Source of the DNA: Saccharomonospora xinjiangensis XJ-54
GTDB taxonomy: Bacteria > Actinomycetota > Actinomycetes > Mycobacteriales > Pseudonocardiaceae
Direction: 5' to 3'
Length of the DNA: 64,000 nt
Assembly: GCF_000258175.1 (NCBI RefSeq)
Contig: NZ_JH636049.1
Coordinates: 830,982-894,981, forward strand
A program made the translations under genes and the position numbers. The notes beneath the pieces are model-generated. The model worked only from the letters and a program-made list of their open reading frames with translations, ran no database searches and was not told where the DNA came from. Below are positions 60,164-64,000 of the stretch, piece after piece. How positions within the stretch are numbered: the first letter of the stretch is position 1; each line of letters opens with the position of its first letter.

Positions 60164-61543
60164 GTGCGCAGCAGCGCCGGTGCGGTCCTGCTCACCGTTC
60201 TGCTCCTGCTCGCGGGTGGTGCCGGGACGGACACCGTTCGTGGCGGGGTCCGGCAGTGCGACACGGGGGGCCAGGTCGTGCGCTATCTCGTGGTGTTCGA
60301 GCCACCGACCCACAGTGCCCAGGCCGCGGCACGGGTGGACGCCGCGTGCGGCGAGTTGGGGACCTTCCACGCGCAGATCGCGGTCGGGGTGGCCACCTCG
60401 GCCGACAACCGCTTCACCGAATACATCGGACCGCGCCGCGCGATCGCGTCGCGGGAGCCCGGCCATACCAGCCAGTCGGCGGGCACGGTGCCGAGGTCAC
60501 CGGACGAGTTCACCGGCGACGCGAACGACCTCACGGATCGGCAGTGGAACCTGCGCGCGATCCGCGCCGAGCAGGCACACACCCGGCAGCGGGGCAGCGA
60601 CGACGCGGTGATCGGCGTGCTCGACTCCGGGATCGACGCCGACCACCCCGATCTTCGACACAGCGTGGACAGCGAACTGTCGGCCGGGTGCCTCTCGGGT
60701 GCCGCGGACCCGAACCCGTCGAGCTGGAGACCTGGCGCGTCGGCTCACGGCACCCATGTCGCCGGTGTCCTCGCCGCCGCCGACGACGCCCGCGGTGTGA
60801 CCGGCGTCGCGCCCGGTGCCCGGGTGGCGTCCGTTCGGGTCGTGGACGACGCGGGGAGGGTGACGCCGGAGGCCGCCGTGTGCGGGCTGATGTGGGCGGC
60901 AGACCATGACTTCGACCTTGTGAACGGGAGTTTTCTCGTGTCGCCGTGGCCGGGTACCTGCGCGCGGGGCTCCGGGCGCGATGCCGTGCGCGAGGCGATC
61001 CGGCGCGCCCTGCGCCATGCCCACGAGCGGGGCACGCTCACCGTCGTGGCCGCGTCCAACAAGGCCGCCGAGCTGACTCCTTCCCACGCACTCGCCCCGG
61101 AAGGCCGCGCGTGCGAGGTTCTGCCCGCAGGTCTCCGGGACGCCGTGTCGGTGTCGGCTTCCACCCGGGACGGCAGGAAGGCAGGGTACAGCTCCTACGG
61201 CCTCGGGGTGATCGATCTCACTGCTCCCGGCGGAGACGGCGGCCGGTGTGTGCTCTCCACCGTGCCGGGCGGCTACGCGACGCTGTGCGGCACGTCGATG
61301 GCCGCACCGCACGTCACCGGCGTGGCCGCGCTGGTGGCGTCCGAGCGTCCCGGCGCGCCGCCCGACCAGCTACGCCGCACCCTCACCGAGACAGCCACCT
61401 CGGTACCCTGCCCCGACGACGACCTCACCGGCAACGGCACCCAGGACACCCACTGCGAGGGCCACACCGGCTACAACGGTTTCTTCGGCCACGGCAGGGT
61501 CGATGCCCTCACTGCCGTGGAGCAGGCCACCGGGTTCCGCTGA
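60164..61543 (+). CDS. Secreted subtilisin-family (S8) serine protease
   Basis: A 459-residue exported protease. A signal peptide (VRSSAGAVLLTVLLLLAGGA) is followed by an inhibitor-like propeptide and the peptidase domain. The triad is visible: Asp in IGVLDSGIDADHPD (about residue 156), His in HGTHVAGVLAAADD, Ser in CGTSMAAPHVTGVAAL. Paired cysteines suggest disulfides. No C-terminal transmembrane segment is present, unlike ESX mycosins. GTG 60164 has GGAGG upstream; the very long open frame extending back through rne is a shadow. The gene is monocistronic. Confidence 0.93.
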   Translation: MRSSAGAVLLTVLLLLAGGAGTDTVRGGVRQCDTGGQVVRYLVVFEPPTHSAQAAARVDAACGELGTFHAQIAVGVATSADNRFTEYIGPRRAIASREPGHTSQSAGTVPRSPDEFTGDANDLTDRQWNLRAIRAEQAHTRQRGSDDAVIGVLDSGIDADHPDLRHSVDSELSAGCLSGAADPNPSSWRPGASAHGTHVAGVLAAADDARGVTGVAPGARVASVRVVDDAGRVTPEAAVCGLMWAADHDFDLVNGSFLVSPWPGTCARGSGRDAVREAIRRALRHAHERGTLTVVAASNKAAELTPSHALAPEGRACEVLPAGLRDAVSVSASTRDGRKAGYSSYGLGVIDLTAPGGDGGRCVLSTVPGGYATLCGTSMAAPHVTGVAALVASERPGAPPDQLRRTLTETATSVPCPDDDLTGNGTQDTHCEGHTGYNGFFGHGRVDALTAVEQATGFR

Positions 61544-61603
61544 TCGACCCGCGGCGCACCGATCGCGACGCCGCACCGCGCTCGCGGTGAGCCTGCGGCC
61601 CGG

Positions 61604-62455
61604 TCAGCGCAGCAACGTGTGCAGCCTCCTCGACACGCCGTAGACACCGAGCGCGGCGAGGCCCACCAGGTATGCGACATGCCCGGCCATCGACCAGTCC
61701 AGGACACCGGCGGCGAACCCTCGGGACAGCTCGACGCCGTGGTAGAGCGGAAGGCACTGGACCAGCACCTGCAACGGTTCCGGGTACACCGACAGTGGGT
61801 AGAACGTCGTCGAGAAGAAGAACAGCGGCATCACCGCGAGCTGGATGTAGTCGAACTGCGAGGTGGTGCGCAGCAGTGTCGCGCAGACCATCCCAACGGC
61901 GGCGAACGCGAACGACACGAGCACCGCCACCGGAACCACCAGCACCGCCCACGGCGTGGTGACGAGCCCCATGACACCCATCACGCCGAAGAACGACACC
62001 GCGTACAGCCCGCCGCGCAACACGGCCCAGCCGATCTCACCGAGCGCGATGTCGAGCGGCCCCAGCGGTGTGCTGAGCGCGGCCTCGTAGGTCTTGTCGT
62101 AGCGGAACTTGAAGAACACCCCGTACGTCGCGTCGAACACGGCGCCGTTCATGGCCGAGGCGGCCAGTAGGGCGGGAGCCACGAACGCCACGTAGCTCAT
62201 CGTGCCGCCACCCGGTCCGGTGACCTCGGGCACGAGCTGCCCGAAACCGACCCGGAACGCGAGCAGGTAGAACAGCGGCTCGAAGACCCCGGAGACGAAC
62301 ACCAGCCACGCACGGGAGTAGACCAGTGCCGACCTCTCGATGAGAGCGCTCGCCCTGCCCGCGTAGAGCGAGGGCGGCAGGATCCGCAGCAGCAGCCCGC
62401 CGGACCTGCGCCCGGGGACACGCACCCCAGCGGCCGCGTTTTCGGTGACCACCAT
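61604..62455 (-). CDS. ABC-2 type transporter permease (second)
   Basis: A 283-residue permease with six predicted transmembrane helices of the ABC2/NodJ-DrrB type. Words such as SRAWLVFVSGVFEPLFYLLA and AVMPLFFFSTTFYPLSVYPE are typical. It follows another permease of the same family after three bases and is the last gene of the operon. With the ATPase at 63286 the set forms an exporter for a lipid-like or drug-like compound, the substrate being unknown. Confidence 0.9.
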   Translation of the reverse strand: MVVTENAAAGVRVPGRRSGGLLLRILPPSLYAGRASALIERSALVYSRAWLVFVSGVFEPLFYLLAFRVGFGQLVPEVTGPGGGTMSYVAFVAPALLAASAMNGAVFDATYGVFFKFRYDKTYEAALSTPLGPLDIALGEIGWAVLRGGLYAVSFFGVMGVMGLVTTPWAVLVVPVAVLVSFAFAAVGMVCATLLRTTSQFDYIQLAVMPLFFFSTTFYPLSVYPEPLQVLVQCLPLYHGVELSRGFAAGVLDWSMAGHVAYLVGLAALGVYGVSRRLHTLLR

Positions 62456-62458
62456 CGC

Positions 62459-63289
62459 CTACACCACCAGCCTTCGGTAGAAGAAGTGCCGGGCGAGCAG
62501 GCCGCCGACGGCGAACAGCGCCACGAGCACCGCCGCGTGGCCGAGTGCGGGAAGCAGGTCCAGCCCGCCGAGGGTCACGCCACGGGCGAGTTCGTTGCCG
62601 TGCCACAACGGCGAGATCCACGCGAGCCACCTCAGCGCGAGCGGGATCTCCGAGACGGGGAAGAACGTTCCCGCGAACAGCACCATGGGGATGACGACGA
62701 ACCGGAACAGCGCCGCGAAGCGGGTGCCCTCGTCGTAGGTCGTGGCGGCGAACGCCGTCACCGGGGCGGCGCAGGCCAGGCCGGTGGCCACGCCGACGAT
62801 CGCCGCGACGACGACGCCGGGGCCGGTCCAGGCGCCGAAGAACGCCGCCACCACCGCGTACACCACCACGGCGAGTACGCTGCGCAGCCCGATCCAGAGG
62901 AAATGGGCGCCCAGCACCTGGCCCGGCGTGATGGGCGTCGCGGTGATCGACAGGTAGTCCTTCTGCCACTTGAAGCCCGACAGCACCGGGTAGGAGGACT
63001 CACCGACCGCCAACTGCATGGCTCCGGCCACCAGTAGGGCAGGCGCGACGTACTGCACATAGGACACCCCGCCCGTGAGTGCCCCCGGCTCGACCTGCGA
63101 GCCGAATCCGACTCCCATCGCCAGTAGGTAGAGCAACGGCTGCAACCCCGACGAGTACAAATTGGACGTCCAGTATCTGCGATACCAGGCCCACTGTCCC
63201 TCGACGCGCAGCCAGGCACCCCGCCACGCACCGACGACGCGGACCTCGGACCGGACGGTGCTCACGAGCGGCCGTTCGGTGGTGGTCAT
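62459..63289 (-). CDS. ABC-2 type transporter permease (first)
   Basis: A 276-residue six-helix permease of the NodJ/DrrB type. WTSNLYSSGLQPLLYLLAMG and IPMVLFAGTFFPVSEIPLAL mirror segments of the downstream permease, so the two are ancient duplicates and probably form a heterodimeric channel. ATG 63289 overlaps the ATPase stop (ATGA). MTTTERPLVSTVRSEVR precedes the first helix. Confidence 0.9.
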   Translation of the reverse strand: MTTTERPLVSTVRSEVRVVGAWRGAWLRVEGQWAWYRRYWTSNLYSSGLQPLLYLLAMGVGFGSQVEPGALTGGVSYVQYVAPALLVAGAMQLAVGESSYPVLSGFKWQKDYLSITATPITPGQVLGAHFLWIGLRSVLAVVVYAVVAAFFGAWTGPGVVVAAIVGVATGLACAAPVTAFAATTYDEGTRFAALFRFVVIPMVLFAGTFFPVSEIPLALRWLAWISPLWHGNELARGVTLGGLDLLPALGHAAVLVALFAVGGLLARHFFYRRLVV

Positions 63290-64000
63290 TCGATCAGGCT
63301 CCTGCCGGTGAGACGCAGGAAGACGTCCTCCAGCGTGCTGCGGCGCACCAGGCTCGACACGGGACGCACACCCCGCGAGTGGCACTTCTCCAGTGCCGCC
63401 TCCCCCGAATCGGTGTAGACGAGGATGCGGTCGGGCAGCACCTCGATGCGCTCGCCGAGATCGCTGACGACGGCGACCGCCTGCTCGTGTTCCGCCTTCG
63501 GCATCCGCAATTCCAGCACCTCCCGCGTCGAGTAACGCGAGATGAGGTCGGCAGGTGAGCCCTCCGCCACGATCCGGCCGCCGTCCATGACGACGAGGCG
63601 GTCGCACAGCTGTTCCGCCTCGTCCATGTAGTGCGTGGTGACGAGCAGGGTGACCCCCTGCGACTTGAGACGGAACAGCTTGTCCCACAACAAATGCCGA
63701 GCCTGCGGGTCGAGCCCCGTTGTGGGTTCGTCGAGCAGCAGCAGTTCCGGCTCGTTGACGAGCGAGCGGGCGATGGTGAGCCTGCGCTTCATTCCACCGG
63801 ACAGCGACTCGACCTCGGCATCGGCCTTGTCCACGAGCTGCGCGAAGTCGAGCAGCTCCTCCGCCTTCGCCCTCGCGCTCGCTCGCGACAGTCCGAAGTA
63901 GCGGCCGTACACCTGGAGGTTCTGCCGCACCGTGAGTTCCTGATCGAGGTTGTCCTGCTGCGGCACCACACCCAGCCTCGCCCGGATGCGCGGGCCTTCC
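63286..64000 (-). CDS. ABC transporter ATP-binding protein, 5' end cut by window edge
   Basis: ATPase of a drug/lipid exporter (DrrA/NodI type). The visible part lacks the Walker A region, which lies beyond the right edge; it starts in RARLGVVPQQDNLDQELTV (Q-loop), followed by the signature VESLSGGMKRRLTIARSL, Walker B ELLLLDEPTTGLDP and the H-loop VTTHYMDEAEQLCDRL. The C-terminal regulatory part ends RSLIE, overlapping the permease start. About 238 codons are in the window. Confidence 0.95.
   Translation of the reverse strand, partial: EGPRIRARLGVVPQQDNLDQELTVRQNLQVYGRYFGLSRASARAKAEELLDFAQLVDKADAEVESLSGGMKRRLTIARSLVNEPELLLLDEPTTGLDPQARHLLWDKLFRLKSQGVTLLVTTHYMDEAEQLCDRLVVMDGGRIVAEGSPADLISRYSTREVLELRMPKAEHEQAVAVVSDLGERIEVLPDRILVYTDSGEAALEKCHSRGVRPVSSLVRRSTLEDVFLRLTGRSLIE

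Noticed and set aside
56516..61543. A 1675-codon open frame on the plus strand spanning rne and the subtilase
   Set aside because: Only the last 460 codons (60164-61543) are a gene. The first 3 kb is antisense to rne in the register where GC-rich codons rarely give stops; its Arg/His-rich composition has no domain.
1..64000. tRNA, rRNA, insertion sequences, integrases, prophage or biosynthetic megasynthase genes
   Set aside because: I looked for T-loop-like GGTTCGAATC contexts, transposase DDE motifs, integrase and PKS/NRPS motifs and found none; the window is mostly core chromosome.

Overview
This window looks like a chromosomal segment of a high-GC actinomycete, most likely a member of the Pseudonocardiaceae (Saccharomonospora/Amycolatopsis type). 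The evidence is the strong G/C third-position bias, frequent GTG starts, ATGA/GTGA start-stop overlaps, a WhiB-family regulator, a TIGR03557-type F420 oxidoreductase, DUF3558 and DUF5709 proteins, and the core gene order rne-rplU-rpmA-obg-proB ... nadD-rsfS-gpgP ... comEA-comEC ... holA-rpsT-lepA. The genus is an inference. I see no tRNA, rRNA, CRISPR array, insertion sequence or prophage.

Region by region. 1-7836 is a molybdenum hydroxylase (form II CO-dehydrogenase-like) locus on the minus strand: mocA, coxD, coxE and xdhC/coxI maturation genes, then coxS and coxL, with coxL running off the left edge. A decayed AraC-VOC gene pair sits between the maturation genes and coxSL. 8168-9297 is a secreted/ESX-like pair with a DUF3558 lipoprotein. 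9609-14350 holds metabolic enzymes: a thiolase, a hydroxypyruvate/glyoxylate reductase with glycerate kinase, and a zinc alcohol dehydrogenase. 14444-20553 is a mix: a HesB-like protein without cysteines, the DNA-repair protein UdgX, a STAS antagonist, paired DUF202 membrane proteins, an F420 oxidoreductase, WhiB and a saccharopine-dehydrogenase-like reductase. 20564-24702 has hemW and the overlapping trio cstA / CC-ending small protein / ArsA-Get3-like ATPase. 25657-31378 is an assimilatory sulfate reduction operon: leader peptide, sulfite reductase, zinc-ribbon protein, cysH, cysD, cysN and a sirohydrochlorin chelatase that would supply siroheme to the sulfite reductase.

31597-41395 contains a CaCA exchanger, an enoyl-CoA hydratase, a barstar gene whose expected secreted RNase partner has lost its catalytic domain, oxidoreductases, lepA, rpsT and holA. 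thrC at 41657 is preceded by an S-box (SAM-I type) riboswitch. The DNA-uptake genes comEA-comEC, then degV, an SGNH hydrolase, gpgP, rsfS and nadD follow. Two MFS transporters overlap tail to tail. proB, obgE, rpmA, rplU and a 1035-residue RNase E/G follow, and the window ends with a subtilase and a truncated ABC exporter operon.

The observations I find most worth following are: a 21-bp-period repeat family present in three separate intergenic arrays (31412-31598, 32686-32748, 53034-53138); the cstA/CC/ArsA-like ATPase gene trio; the barstar locus without a visible RNase; a riboswitch whose closing helix merges into the thrC ribosome binding site; a cysteine-containing leader peptide plus an uncharacterised zinc ribbon in the sulfur operon; and a UdgX with an altered GEQPGD motif.
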